Shown here: positions 35,872 to 44,866 of the stretch, piece after piece
Position numbering within the stretch: the stretch's first letter is position 1
Layout of the letters: each line of letters begins with the position of its first letter
NCBI RefSeq assembly: GCF_000016545.1
Contig: NC_009437.1
Coordinates: 186,001-250,000 of the forward strand
Direction of reading: 5' to 3'
From: Caldicellulosiruptor saccharolyticus DSM 8903
GTDB taxonomy: Bacteria > Bacillota > Thermoanaerobacteria > Caldicellulosiruptorales > Caldicellulosiruptoraceae
DNA: 64,000 nt
Program-made: the position numbers and the translations under genes
The notes under the pieces: generated by a model
What the model was told of the DNA's origin: nothing
What the model saw: only the letters and a program-made list of their open reading frames with translations
Databases searched by the model: none

Positions 35872-36634
35872 TGTTCAGAGCCAGAAAGACCTTCGCGGAA
35901 TTGCTATTCAAAAAGTAGGAATAAAAGACTTGAATTGGCCTATTGTTGTGATGGACAGAGCGAACAAGACTCAAACAACCATCGCAAAAATCACTGCAGC
36001 TGCAGAGCTAAAAGGTGATATGAGAGGCACCCATATGTCACGATTTATTGAGGCAATAGATGAGCTAAATGTGGTAGGCCCAAAAGAAATAGAAAGGCTT
36101 CTTGACAGAATAAAGGAGAAGCTTGACTCTCAAAAAGCCTACGTTCGTTTTGACTTTCCATATTTTATAAACAAAAGAACACCTGTAACCGAGACCCTTG
36201 CACCTTTAAAAGTTGACTGCTACTTTGAAGCAGAAAAAGGCGAAAAGTTTGATTTAAAAGTAGGTGTAATTGTTCCTGTCCACACACTTTGCCCGTGCTC
36301 AAAAGAGATTTCTGAGTACGGTGCACACAACCAAAGAGCGTATGTGACAATTGAAGTTAAAATGAGGCGATTTATGTGGATTGAAGAGCTTGTTGAAATA
36401 GCAGAATCTTCTGCCTCATGCCCGCTGTATTCTATCTTAAAAAGACCTGATGAAAAATGGGTTACAGAACGTGCTTACCAGAACCCGAGGTTTGTTGAAG
36501 ACCTTTTGCGTGAGGTTGTTGTTAAAATCAGCGGTGACAAGCGAATCAAGTGGTACAAGGTTTTTGTTGAGAGCATAGAGAGTATTCATAACCACAACGC
36601 ATTTGCATATATTGAAGGGGAGAATACAAAATGA
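35861..36634 (+). CDS. folE2: GTP cyclohydrolase FolE2 (type IB)
   Basis: FolE2 makes dihydroneopterin triphosphate from GTP, the substrate of QueD. The protein shows the family features RGTHMSRFIEAID, PVHTLCPCSKEISEYGAHNQR (active-site Cys and His) and ASCPLYSILKRPDEKWVTERAYQNPRFVED. The ATG at 35861 is within the queD 3' end; a second ATG follows at 35864. The frame extends further upstream inside queD but without a ribosome site. The pairing with queD indicates a queuosine or folate precursor role. Confidence 0.93.
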   Translation: MMIDVQSQKDLRGIAIQKVGIKDLNWPIVVMDRANKTQTTIAKITAAAELKGDMRGTHMSRFIEAIDELNVVGPKEIERLLDRIKEKLDSQKAYVRFDFPYFINKRTPVTETLAPLKVDCYFEAEKGEKFDLKVGVIVPVHTLCPCSKEISEYGAHNQRAYVTIEVKMRRFMWIEELVEIAESSASCPLYSILKRPDEKWVTERAYQNPRFVEDLLREVVVKISGDKRIKWYKVFVESIESIHNHNAFAYIEGENTK

Positions 36635-36698
36635 TACAATTAAAGTAATAAATCGGCTTTTGAAAAAGCGAGGGAAGGTTTTTTAAAACCGCCACGTA

Positions 36699-38138
36699 AT
36701 GAAGATAAAGATATATACAAAAAGGCTGGGAATCAGTATTGCTGTGCTGGTGTTTGGGATTGTATTTATCTTTCTCTTGATAAAATGTATAACAGTACGG
36801 AATGTCCTGCCGCAAGAGGACAATATAAGCTATCTTAAAAAACTATTTGGTCTTAAAAATGCCCAGCTTGTTGAAAGTGATATCAAGCTCGAAAAACTTC
36901 CTGATGAAACTTTTATGTACAAATACCTATTTGAAGATGATAAGTCAAAATATGAAATCTATATGAAAGAGAGCCAGTCAGTTGTTTACTTCAAAAAGTA
37001 TCAACCATCAGATGTTGTAAATGACTTCTCATTCAATGATGTAAAATCAAAAGCATTCAAGCTTCTGTACAAGTTTGCACCGTACACAAAAGGAAATGTT
37101 GAGCTTTATGTCACCCAAACCAAAGACAAATACATCTGCAACTTCTACCGTGTTGAAGGGGACAAAAAGGTGCTGTCAAATGAAGCAGTGATTGTTCTAA
37201 ATAAAGACAATGGAGAACTTTTAGAGTTTGAAATAAACTGGTTTTCGAATATAAACTTTAAAACTGGTAGCAAAAAAGGGAATGAGGAGGACAAAATTTT
37301 AAAAAGTATAAAGATTGTGCCAGCAATCAGCAGCGATTCCTTTTTGAAGTACACTACGTTAAACAATATTCTTTCTTTAAAAGACCTCTACTTTGACTAT
37401 GTAGAAGGAAAGGTATTCCCAGAGATCAATTTAAACCCAAATAAATTTGATCTCCAAGAGTACAACAATTACGTAGATTATGTTCAAAAGAAGGCATCAG
37501 TTGAGTATGTTAAGCTAAAATTTGGCAAGATTTTAAACATGTTATCGTCTCAGCAAAGAAGATTGCCATTTTCATCATCAGAATTCAAAATTGAGCCATC
37601 TGGTGGATATTCGTACAAAAAAGATAGTTTATACGGCAAGGTAGAGATATCGGCTGATAAGTTTGGGAACATCCTCAAAATGAGAGCAAACCTCAAAGCA
37701 TCTGGCAATATCAAGAAGGTAGAAACTAAGGTTTTGAACGACAGGGCAGAACAGCTCATGCAAATTCTTTTGGGAAAGTTTGTCACTGCTAAATCCTATA
37801 TTTTTGATAATGAAAATGAACATGCTGTTTCATACAAATTCTATATTGGCGGGGCTTTTGTTATGGTAGGAAAGCTAAATATCAGCTTTGACAAGCTTTC
37901 TGGCGAGGTCACCACAGTTGATTTTGATTTGGGATTAAAGCCAGAATTCATGGAAAAGGCAAAAGAAGTAAAGGATACAGTTGAGTACCTAAAACTTATA
38001 AAGTCGAGTGGGTTTGAAGAGGTGTATGTATTGACAAAAGACTATGGCAAGGTGTATCTTTTTGAAAAGAGTGTAGATGCACACTTAGCGCTAAAGCCAA
38101 AATTTGACCTAACATATCTTATGAATGCAACAAAGTAA
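36699..38138 (+). CDS. Membrane-anchored protein of unknown function, 479 aa
   Basis: One transmembrane segment (about residues 10-33, GISIAVLVFGIVFIFLLIKCI) anchors a large, probably extracytoplasmic region rich in beta strands. The stretch YICNFYRVEGDKKVLSNEAV-IVLNKDNGELLEFEINW resembles PepSY/YcdB-type segments found in envelope and germination proteins, and a second similar block follows near residue 350. I do not assign a function. It lies between folE2 and an amidohydrolase gene, with normal spacing and no sign of damage. Confidence 0.6.
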   Translation: MKIKIYTKRLGISIAVLVFGIVFIFLLIKCITVRNVLPQEDNISYLKKLFGLKNAQLVESDIKLEKLPDETFMYKYLFEDDKSKYEIYMKESQSVVYFKKYQPSDVVNDFSFNDVKSKAFKLLYKFAPYTKGNVELYVTQTKDKYICNFYRVEGDKKVLSNEAVIVLNKDNGELLEFEINWFSNINFKTGSKKGNEEDKILKSIKIVPAISSDSFLKYTTLNNILSLKDLYFDYVEGKVFPEINLNPNKFDLQEYNNYVDYVQKKASVEYVKLKFGKILNMLSSQQRRLPFSSSEFKIEPSGGYSYKKDSLYGKVEISADKFGNILKMRANLKASGNIKKVETKVLNDRAEQLMQILLGKFVTAKSYIFDNENEHAVSYKFYIGGAFVMVGKLNISFDKLSGEVTTVDFDLGLKPEFMEKAKEVKDTVEYLKLIKSSGFEEVYVLTKDYGKVYLFEKSVDAHLALKPKFDLTYLMNATK

Positions 38139-38167
38139 GATAAAATAGAAAGGGATGAGGTACATAG

Positions 38168-39334
38168 ATGGACATACTTATTAAAAATGCAAAGATTTTT
38201 ACAATGGATGAAAAAGGCATAATCGAAAAGGGAGATATATTAATTAAAGATGGTAAGATACATAAAATTGATGAGAAAATCACAGCAAATGGTGCAGAGG
38301 TTATAGATGCAACTGGAAAACTTGTGTTTCCAGGGTTTATTGATGCGCACTCTCACATTGGTATGTGGGAGGACTCTGTTGGCTTTGAAGGAGCAGATGG
38401 CAATGAAGATTCAGACCCTGTCACACCACATCTTCGCGCAATTGATGCTATAAATCCATTTGACAGAAGCTTTGAGGAGGCGATAGCAGGCGGGGTTACA
38501 TGCGTTGCAACAGGTCCTGGGAGTGCGAATGTCATTGGCGGTCAGTTTTGTGTTGTAAAAACATATGGCAAAAGAGTTGACAAGATGGTTATAAAAGAGC
38601 CTGCTGCGATGAAGGTTGCGTTTGGTGAAAATCCAAAAAGTGTTTACCATGAAAAGCATCAAGCACCTCAGACACGCATGGCAACAGCTGCAATCTTAAG
38701 AGAAGCTCTTTTTAAAGCAAAAGAGTACTTAAACAAAAAGCTCGAAGCAGAAAAAGACGAGGAAAAAGACCCTCCAGAGTTTGATATGAAAAGCGAAAGT
38801 TTGATTAAGGTACTAAATAAAGAGATTCCGCTCAAGGCACATGCGCACAGGGCAGATGATATCTTTACAGCTATCAGGATTGCAAAAGAATTTGATGTTA
38901 ATCTGACTTTGGACCATGTGACAGATGGGTATTTGATTGTGGATGAGCTAAAAGAAGAGAACATCCCATGCATTGTTGGACCAAACCTTACAGACAGGTC
39001 AAAGGTTGAGCTTAAAAACCTTGACTTTAAAAACCCCGGAATATTAGCTAAAAACGGCATTCTTGTTGCTATCATGACCGACCATCCTGTAATTCCACAA
39101 AAGTACCTGACACTTTGCGCAGCGCTTGCTTGCAAAAGTGGAATGGACGAATTGGAAGCTTTAAAGGCAATTACAATAAACCCTGCAAAGATTTTAGGGG
39201 TTGACAGCAGGGTAGGAAGCATAAAAGAGGGCAAGGATGCAGATATTGTTATTTATAGTGGCCATCCATTTGAGCTTTTCTCTGAAGTAGAGTATGTACT
39301 TATAAACGGACAAGTTGTTTATAAGAGAAAATAA
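38168..39334 (+). CDS. Amidohydrolase (imidazolonepropionase-like family)
   Basis: The metal-dependent hydrolase signature is clear: LVFPGFIDAHSHIGMWED near residue 55 (HxH pair), KAHAHRADDI (His), TLDHVTDG (His) and MTDHPVI (Asp), ending in the composite beta domain KEGKDADIVIYSGHPFE. This group includes uncharacterised amidohydrolases related to imidazolonepropionase and prolidase-like enzymes; the substrate is unknown. The ATG follows GGGATGAGG. The 388 aa length is typical. Confidence 0.85.
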   Translation: MDILIKNAKIFTMDEKGIIEKGDILIKDGKIHKIDEKITANGAEVIDATGKLVFPGFIDAHSHIGMWEDSVGFEGADGNEDSDPVTPHLRAIDAINPFDRSFEEAIAGGVTCVATGPGSANVIGGQFCVVKTYGKRVDKMVIKEPAAMKVAFGENPKSVYHEKHQAPQTRMATAAILREALFKAKEYLNKKLEAEKDEEKDPPEFDMKSESLIKVLNKEIPLKAHAHRADDIFTAIRIAKEFDVNLTLDHVTDGYLIVDELKEENIPCIVGPNLTDRSKVELKNLDFKNPGILAKNGILVAIMTDHPVIPQKYLTLCAALACKSGMDELEALKAITINPAKILGVDSRVGSIKEGKDADIVIYSGHPFELFSEVEYVLINGQVVYKRK

Positions 39335-39380
39335 TATTTTGAGTATTGGCAACAAAAATTTTCAAGGGATGTAAATAACT

Positions 39381-39848
39381 ATGAAAGAACTAATTTCATA
39401 CTCATATGATGAGACAATTTCAATTGGTTATAAGATAGGAAAAAACCTTTTTAAAGGTGCAATTGTGACGTTGCAAGGTGATCTTGGAAGTGGCAAGACT
39501 GCTCTGGTAAGAGGCATTGCAAGGGCTTTTTCGATAGACGATATTTCCAGCCCAACCTTTACTATATTTCACATTTACGAAGGAAAATTACCGGTGTATC
39601 ATTTTGACATATACAGAATAGAAGAGGATGAACTCGAAGACATAGGCTATGAAGAGTATTTTTATAATGATGGAGTTACTTTGATAGAGTGGGCAGACAA
39701 GCTAAAGAGACTTTATCCAAAAGAGTACCTTAAAATAGTCATTGAAAAGCTTGATAGCACTGTTCGAAAGATTATTTTAGAAGGTATAGGAGACAGATAC
39801 AAAAAGATAGAGGATGTGGTTGAAAAGGATGAAGATTTTGGGGATTGA
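39381..39848 (+). CDS. tsaE: tRNA t6A synthesis ATPase TsaE
   Basis: TsaE is the P-loop ATPase of the t6A37 tRNA modification system. Walker A is LQGDLGSGKTALVRGI (about residue 30), and FHFDIYRIE/EDIGYEEYF with LIEWADKL are the usual conserved segments. The 155 aa length is normal. It overlaps the tsaB gene, and the tsaE-tsaB-rimI order is the standard one. Confidence 0.95.
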   Translation: MKELISYSYDETISIGYKIGKNLFKGAIVTLQGDLGSGKTALVRGIARAFSIDDISSPTFTIFHIYEGKLPVYHFDIYRIEEDELEDIGYEEYFYNDGVTLIEWADKLKRLYPKEYLKIVIEKLDSTVRKIILEGIGDRYKKIEDVVEKDEDFGD

Positions 39849-40485
39849 GACATCGGGCAAGGTAGCGAGTGCCTGTATACTTGACGGTGAGAAGATTGTC
39901 TCAGAGATAACTCTTAACACAAAGCTTGTTCATTCTGTTATGTTAATTGACTTAATTGACATGGTACTAAAAAATGCTTCAATTGACATCTCTAACATAG
40001 ACCTGTTTGCGGCTTCAATAGGCCCTGGTTCTTTTACAGGGCTCAGAATCGGTGTTTCAACCATAAAAGGGTTTTGTTTTGCTCTAAACAAACCTTGCAT
40101 TGGTGTAAACACTTTAGAAGCACTTTGTTACAACTTTTATTCATCATCGAATTTTTTGATGCCAATTTTGGATGCAAAGTCTCAGAAAGTATTTGCAGGG
40201 GTTTTCAGGTTTGAGGATGGAGAGTTTGTGACTTATGAAGAAACCTCAGTTTATGATGTTGATAGAGCAAAACAAATGGCCGAAAAATACAACCCTATTC
40301 TTCTTGGCGAGGGGTTAGATGTATATGACTTTTCATCTTTTAGATTAGCGCCAAAGTATTTGCAGTATCAAAGAGCTTCAAATGTGGCAATTGTAGCAAA
40401 AAAGCTTGCAGAAAAAGGCAAGTTACTTTCTCACTTTGAACTTGTCCCGCTGTATCTCAAAAAATCGTATGCAGAAGGGAAATGA
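39829..40485 (+). CDS. tsaB: tRNA t6A synthesis protein TsaB
   Basis: The ASKHA-fold partner of TsaD. MKILGIETSGKVASACI begins at the ATG at 39829, and GPGSFTGLRIGVSTIKGF near residue 65 is the family signature. A frame-internal ATG at 39814 is also open but begins inside the usual leader. The start overlaps tsaE by 20 bases and the stop overlaps rimI by 4 bases, so translation is coupled. Confidence 0.95.
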   Translation: MKILGIETSGKVASACILDGEKIVSEITLNTKLVHSVMLIDLIDMVLKNASIDISNIDLFAASIGPGSFTGLRIGVSTIKGFCFALNKPCIGVNTLEALCYNFYSSSNFLMPILDAKSQKVFAGVFRFEDGEFVTYEETSVYDVDRAKQMAEKYNPILLGEGLDVYDFSSFRLAPKYLQYQRASNVAIVAKKLAEKGKLLSHFELVPLYLKKSYAEGK

Positions 40486-40949
40486 GAATGACTCAAAAAG
40501 GTATTGTAAGACGTATGACAAAGGAAGATATCGACAGTGTTTATGAGATAGAAAAGCTTTCTTTTTCTGTGCCATGGAGCAAAGAAAGTTTTTTAGCAGA
40601 GATAGAAAATGATTATGCTATCTATTTTGTATACGAAGAGGACTCAAAGGTATGGGGTTTTGCCGGCATGCACCATATAGTTGATGAGGGGCACATTACG
40701 AACATCGCAGTGCATCCACAAAAACGAAGACAGGGCATTGGCAAAGCGCTTCTTTCTGCACTGATCTCGTATGCAAAAGAAAATGGTCTAATTGGCCTTA
40801 CACTTGAGGTAAGAAGCAAAAACATCCCTGCAATCTCACTTTACAAAAGCTTTGGATTCAAAGAGGCAGGCCTTCGCAAAAACTACTATACAAATCCGCC
40901 CGATGATGCCATAATTATGTGGCTTTATTTTAGAAATCTCAAGTCCTAA
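40482..40949 (+). CDS. rimI: Ribosomal protein N-acetyltransferase RimI
   Basis: A GNAT acetyltransferase: VHPQKRRQGIGKALLSALI is the acetyl-CoA pyrophosphate loop (R/QxxGxG/A) and NIPAISLYKSFGFKE the C-terminal motif. The 155 aa size and the position after tsaB are typical. The last gene of the t6A cluster here; tsaD is not in the window. Confidence 0.92.
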   Translation: MRMTQKGIVRRMTKEDIDSVYEIEKLSFSVPWSKESFLAEIENDYAIYFVYEEDSKVWGFAGMHHIVDEGHITNIAVHPQKRRQGIGKALLSALISYAKENGLIGLTLEVRSKNIPAISLYKSFGFKEAGLRKNYYTNPPDDAIIMWLYFRNLKS

Positions 40950-40965
40950 AGAAGCAATAAAACTG

Positions 40966-41361
40966 CTAATTTTGAAATCCCAATGCTTCTTCTATTTTCT
41001 TTAATATTTTTTTGGTGGCTTCTAAACACTCAATTGTATCTTCCTCGCTTACATACATGGGTTCATCAGGTGGGTATCTGACTTCAATGTAGAACATATT
41101 TATAAAAGAAACGTCCTTTATAAATTCTTTTAAAGAAGGTTCAAATTCTATTGCTTTTTTGCAAAGTTTAAGCAGATTGTGGCCCTCATGAATTATTCCT
41201 GTCTTCCTTAGCAAAAATGCTTTCAAATATTTTTCGACTGCCTGTTGACAATGAAAACAAACAAGTCCATTATCTCCTTCATGCTCATAAAGAATCTGAG
41301 CAGCTCTTAAGTCTTTTTTTCCCATCTCAATCCAATCTGTGAATTTCTTAGAATCTACCAA
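40966..41361 (-). CDS. HEPN-domain protein of a HEPN-MNT module
   Basis: A 131 aa all-helical protein with the COG2250-type pattern DWIEMGKKDLRAAQILYE, NGLVCFHCQQAVEKYLKAFLL and HEGHNLLKLCKKA, ending with FYIEVRYPPDEPMYVSEED. HEPN proteins are often ribonucleases paired with a nucleotidyltransferase antitoxin. It overlaps the adjacent MNT gene by 14 bases, so the two form one unit. It is convergent with rimI. Confidence 0.85.
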   Translation of the reverse strand: MVDSKKFTDWIEMGKKDLRAAQILYEHEGDNGLVCFHCQQAVEKYLKAFLLRKTGIIHEGHNLLKLCKKAIEFEPSLKEFIKDVSFINMFYIEVRYPPDEPMYVSEEDTIECLEATKKILKKIEEALGFQN

Positions 41362-41671
41362 GAAGACTCACTCCTGTTCTATAAATTAAATTTGCAAATG
41401 TTGTTGTGTCGTTTTTGAGCCTTTCCCACTCTTCTGGTGTGTATAATATAATGTCAACATCTCTTGAGTAGTCTAAATTAAGTAGCATTTCTTGAACAAG
41501 CTCTCTTTTGTCAGATGTATTTATAATCAAGCAAAGGTCAATATCACTGTCTTTTCTAACAGCTCTTTTTGCAACAGAACCAAATACAATTATATCCTCA
41601 ACAGGATACTTTTTAAGAATCTGTTCTTTTAAGTACTCAACTTCTTCATATATAGTCATGTTTTTTTCCAT
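41348..41671 (-). CDS. MNT nucleotidyltransferase of a HEPN-MNT module
   Basis: The minimal nucleotidyltransferase motif VFGSVAKRAVRKDSDIDLCLI (GSx-10-DxD, about residues 30-50) and a later Asp in DVDIILYT are present in 107 aa. In this class the MNT protein AMPylates and silences the HEPN toxin. GGGAGATAG precedes the ATG at 41671. Both genes look intact. Confidence 0.87.
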   Translation of the reverse strand: MEKNMTIYEEVEYLKEQILKKYPVEDIIVFGSVAKRAVRKDSDIDLCLIINTSDKRELVQEMLLNLDYSRDVDIILYTPEEWERLKNDTTTFANLIYRTGVSLLGRF

Positions 41672-41727
41672 TTGCTATCTCCCTTAATTTTTCTTGTTAT
41701 TTAATTATATCAAATTCTATCTGGCTT

Positions 41728-43308
41728 TTAAAACCTCTTTGCAAGCTCCAAAAGCTCTTCTTTTGGCATAGGCTTTCCAAAAAGATACCCTTGCCCAAAG
41801 TCGCATGAAAAGGTTTTTAAAAGTTCTGCCTGTCTTTCATCTTCTATACCTTCTGCAACAACTTTCAGATCTAAAATATGAGAAAGGTCAATCAGGCTTT
41901 TTGCCATCTTTTGCTCTTTTTGGTCATAGGTCATGTTTTGTATAAAGCTTCTATCAATCTTGACAATGTCAATTGGAAGCTGCTTTAGATAGTTCAAAGA
42001 TGAATAACCTGTTCCAAAATCGTCAAGCAAGATCTTTATACCTCTTTCTTTAAGAAAGTTCAAAATCCCAATCGTCTTTTGTGGGTCAACCATTGCAACA
42101 GATTCTGTGATTTCAATGCCAAATTCTGTTGGTTCGATCTTCAAGCTGTTTATAGAATATAGAACATTGTCTACAAAATTTGAGGTTGAAAACTCCTTCA
42201 ATGAAACATTTACAGAAACATAGAAACTGTCATTTATCGCCATTTTGATTTCTTTCAAGTCGGAAACCGACCTTGAAATGACCCACTCACCAATCTTAGA
42301 AATCAGACCTGTTTGTTCAGCAATTGGAATAAAGGAAAGAGGTGGAATAAATCCTTTTTCTGGATGAATCCAGCGAATTAATGCCTCTGCCCCACAGATT
42401 TTCATTCTTTTAAGGTCAATAATAGGCTGATAAAACAGTTTAAATTGATTTTGTTCAATTGCCTTTCTCAAAGACCATTCTAATTCAAATTGCTCCTGCA
42501 AAGCTTTATCCATTTCTTTATTGTAAAAACAAAAAATGTTTTTCCCTTTCTCTTTTGCGCTATTCAAAGCTTTGTGAGCATTTTCCAAAAGTGTTGTTGC
42601 ATCATTGCCATCATTAGGAAATATGGCAATTCCAATGCTGGCTGTTATATAGAATTCATAATCCATAATTTTCCAAGGTTTGTTAAATATGCTGGTAAAT
42701 TTGCGTATAAAATAGTCAAGCAAATGGATATCAATAAAGTTATACAAAATTATTGCAAACTCATCGCCTGTAAGCCGGGCAACAAAACCTTTATCGGCTA
42801 TTACTGATTTTAGTCTATTAGCAATCTTTTTTAAAACTGAATCTCCTGCTATATGTCCTAAAGTGTTGTTGACTTTGTTAAGGTTATCGATGTCTATGTA
42901 GATAATAGCAAGCTGCTGATTTTTCAGGTAAGCTTCTTTTATAGCCTTTTCGAGCACAAGCTGAAAATGGTTTTTATTCGGAAGTCCTGTCAAACTGTCG
43001 AAAAAAGAAAGCTCTCTTATCTTTGCTTGATTTTTTGCAAGCTTTTTGTACTGAACAGCTAACTTCTCTTGTGTTTGTGAAAGCTCTGCATTTGTCTTTT
43101 GCAGTTCTTCTAAGGTATTTTGCAATTTGCTTTCAGAGAGATGTAAAGTGTATAACTTACCACGTATTAAAAAGTACAAAAGAATTCCAGTGATTACAAC
43201 AAACATCCAGCCCTTCAAGATAGAAATCAATGAAAAAAGCTGTTTGCTTTCAAACATCTTACTTACTATGTAGTCAGATAAAATAATCCACACACTACCT
43301 ACAAGCAC
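41728..43308 (-). CDS. GGDEF-EAL domain protein, c-di-GMP turnover
   Basis: Two N-terminal membrane segments and a coiled coil (about residues 50-95) precede a GGDEF domain whose signature is RLTGDEFAI instead of GGDEF, and an EAL domain with CGAEALIRW, DDFGTGYSSLNYL, KIDRSFI and EGIED motifs intact. It is therefore likely a c-di-GMP phosphodiesterase with a degenerate cyclase. The start is a GTG at 43308 with a poor ribosome site. Removing one A from a run near 43345 would join it to an ATG at 43363 that has GTGGAG before it, so the true N-terminus may be longer by about 18 residues. Confidence 0.85.
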   Translation of the reverse strand: MLVGSVWIILSDYIVSKMFESKQLFSLISILKGWMFVVITGILLYFLIRGKLYTLHLSESKLQNTLEELQKTNAELSQTQEKLAVQYKKLAKNQAKIRELSFFDSLTGLPNKNHFQLVLEKAIKEAYLKNQQLAIIYIDIDNLNKVNNTLGHIAGDSVLKKIANRLKSVIADKGFVARLTGDEFAIILYNFIDIHLLDYFIRKFTSIFNKPWKIMDYEFYITASIGIAIFPNDGNDATTLLENAHKALNSAKEKGKNIFCFYNKEMDKALQEQFELEWSLRKAIEQNQFKLFYQPIIDLKRMKICGAEALIRWIHPEKGFIPPLSFIPIAEQTGLISKIGEWVISRSVSDLKEIKMAINDSFYVSVNVSLKEFSTSNFVDNVLYSINSLKIEPTEFGIEITESVAMVDPQKTIGILNFLKERGIKILLDDFGTGYSSLNYLKQLPIDIVKIDRSFIQNMTYDQKEQKMAKSLIDLSHILDLKVVAEGIEDERQAELLKTFSCDFGQGYLFGKPMPKEELLELAKRF

Positions 43309-43452
43309 ATAAATTCCAGCTATTTTTACAGCATAACTACTCGCTTTTCGACCCGCCTTTCATTTTTCTACTCCACTAATTTACTTTACATAACCTCTAA
43401 AAACATTTATACCCGGTTTGTAAAAATAATTAACATTAAAATTTAAAAGTTA

Positions 43453-43479
43453 TTGACATATGCCAAAAATGAATATAAA
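43453..43479 (+). promoter_or_regulatory. mrp promoter with a copy of the CATATG palindrome
   Basis: TTGACATATGCCAA (43453-43466) has TTGACA as -35 and differs from the shared palindrome TTGGCATATGCCAA at one position. TATAAA at 43474-43479 is the probable -10. The repressor site overlaps the -35. Confidence 0.7.
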
Positions 43480-43523
43480 ATATGAAAGCACAAGAAAATT
43501 TTATGATAAGGAGAGGTTTTAAG

Positions 43524-44312
43524 TTGAGAGAAAATGTAATGCACCCAATTCCTAAAAATGAATTTACTGATGTTAAAAAGATTTACGCAATTGTCAGTGG
43601 CAAAGGTGGAGTTGGAAAAAGCCTTGTTACATCTCTTTTAGCGGTGGGACTGAGAAGAGAAGGATTTGATGTAGGGGTATTTGATGCTGATATCACAGGT
43701 CCTTCCATTCCAAAGATTTTTGGTGTAACTGGCGAAAAGATCGATTCTGACTCTAAAGCAATTTATCCTGTGAGGACTCATAATGATATAAGAATAATGT
43801 CAATGAATCTGCTTTTAAATAAAGAGGATGCTCCTGTTATTTGGAGAGGACCGCTCATTGCAAAAACAATAGAACAGTTTTGGACAGAGGTTGGCTGGGG
43901 TGTACTGGACTATCTTCTTATTGACATGCCACCTGGAACTGGTGATGTTGTTCTCACAGTTTTTCAGTCAATTCCAATTGACGGAATAATAATTGTAACA
44001 TCTCCTCAAGACCTTGTATCTTTAATAGTCAAAAAAGCCTATAACATGGCAAAACAGATGGATATACCAATTGTAGGAATTGTAGAGAATATGAGCTATG
44101 CAATATGTCCTCATTGCGGAAAAGAGATTGAAATCTTTGGCAAAAGCAAATTAGAGAGCATAGCCCAGGAGTTAGATTTAAAAATTTTGGGCAAGGTTCC
44201 AATAGACCCAGAACTTACTAAACTTTGTGATGAAGGTGAAATTGAAAAGGCAAGGAATTTGTATTTGGATTCTTGTATAGAGGTTTTAAAGAAAGAGATT
44301 GCAGAAAAATAA
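43524..44312 (+). CDS. mrp: Mrp/NBP35-type iron-sulfur cluster carrier ATPase
   Basis: A P-loop ATPase with deviant Walker A VSGKGGVGKSLV (near residue 28), DADITGPSIP, LLIDMPPGTGDV and a C-terminal CPHCG pair that would hold an iron-sulfur cluster. AAGGAGAGG lies before the TTG at 43524, which is preferred over the ATG at 43482. It lies in a region with DUF5320, NifX-like and DUF134 genes that commonly accompany Mrp, and its promoter shares their palindrome. Confidence 0.87.
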   Translation: MRENVMHPIPKNEFTDVKKIYAIVSGKGGVGKSLVTSLLAVGLRREGFDVGVFDADITGPSIPKIFGVTGEKIDSDSKAIYPVRTHNDIRIMSMNLLLNKEDAPVIWRGPLIAKTIEQFWTEVGWGVLDYLLIDMPPGTGDVVLTVFQSIPIDGIIIVTSPQDLVSLIVKKAYNMAKQMDIPIVGIVENMSYAICPHCGKEIEIFGKSKLESIAQELDLKILGKVPIDPELTKLCDEGEIEKARNLYLDSCIEVLKKEIAEK

Positions 44313-44394
44313 AAAGGCTTTTAGGTGGCTTTTTGTTTTAAAAAACTTGAGAGCTTTTTAAGCGTCGAAACTATTTATCTTGGCTGCTTCAGTG

Positions 44395-44425
44395 CCCTTG
44401 TGAAAAACAAGGGTAAAATTTTTTC
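44395..44425 (+). terminator. Terminator after mrp
   Basis: CCCTTGT (44395-44401) and ACAAGGG (44407-44413) form a perfect 7-bp stem with a 5-base loop, followed by TAAAATTTTTTC. Confidence 0.7.
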
Positions 44426-44435
44426 AAGAAAGTTA

Positions 44436-44482
44436 TTGACATATGCCAAAAATAGAGTATAATTATAATTGGCATATGCCAA
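44436..44482 (+). promoter_or_regulatory. Promoter of the DUF5320 gene with two palindrome copies
   Basis: TTGACATATGCCAA (44436-44449) overlaps the -35 TTGACA, TATAAT follows at 44458-44463 after 16 bases, and a perfect palindrome TTGGCATATGCCAA (44469-44482) sits at the expected transcription start. Tandem sites covering the -35 and the start suggest repression by a dimeric regulator. Confidence 0.8.
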
Positions 44483-44518
44483 TAATAAAATAAAAACGGC
44501 TTTGGAGGTGGAAAAGCG

Positions 44519-44743
44519 ATGCCTTGGGGTTTTGGACCTGCGTGGGCAGGAAGAGGATTTGGCAGAGGGTTTGGCGGTGGTTTTGGTTTTGGCAGAGGTC
44601 TTGGAATTTGCAAATGGCTGTATTTGAGCTCATCAGGTGACGTTCCTTTTGCAAAAGAAACTTTGGAGTATGAAAAGCAGGTTTTAGAGCAAAGGTTAAA
44701 ACTAATTGACAAGCTTCTTTCAAAGGACCAAAAACAAGAGTAA
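44519..44743 (+). CDS. DUF5320-type small glycine-rich protein
   Basis: The N-terminal half is a repeat of Gly, Phe and Arg (MPWGFGPAWAGRGFGRGFGG...), followed by an amphipathic helix EYEKQVLEQRLKLIDKLLSK. This is the DUF5320 form found next to Mrp and NifX-like genes in anaerobes; the role is unknown but may involve metal-cofactor handling. GGAGGTG precedes the ATG. The gene follows a regulated promoter with two palindrome copies. Confidence 0.8.
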   Translation: MPWGFGPAWAGRGFGRGFGGGFGFGRGLGICKWLYLSSSGDVPFAKETLEYEKQVLEQRLKLIDKLLSKDQKQE

Positions 44744-44765
44744 AAGCTAAAAATTTGCTTTTGAA

Positions 44766-44800
44766 GGGGGGCTTTCAAAAAGGTGAATCTTATGCCCCCC
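44766..44800 (+). terminator. G/C-rich hairpin after the DUF5320 gene
   Basis: GGGGGGC (44766-44772) and GCCCCCC (44794-44800) pair across 21 bases and are followed by TAAAATAGCTTTTT, so it is probably a terminator. Confidence 0.65.
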
Positions 44801-44866
44801 TAAAATAGCTTTTTAGGTGTAGATTGAAAAGGAATGAGCTTCAGGTTCAAAATATGGTGAAATGAT

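Noticed and set aside
38668-39234. 188-aa antisense open frame in the amidohydrolase gene
   Set aside because: It lies inside a conserved gene with no independent support.
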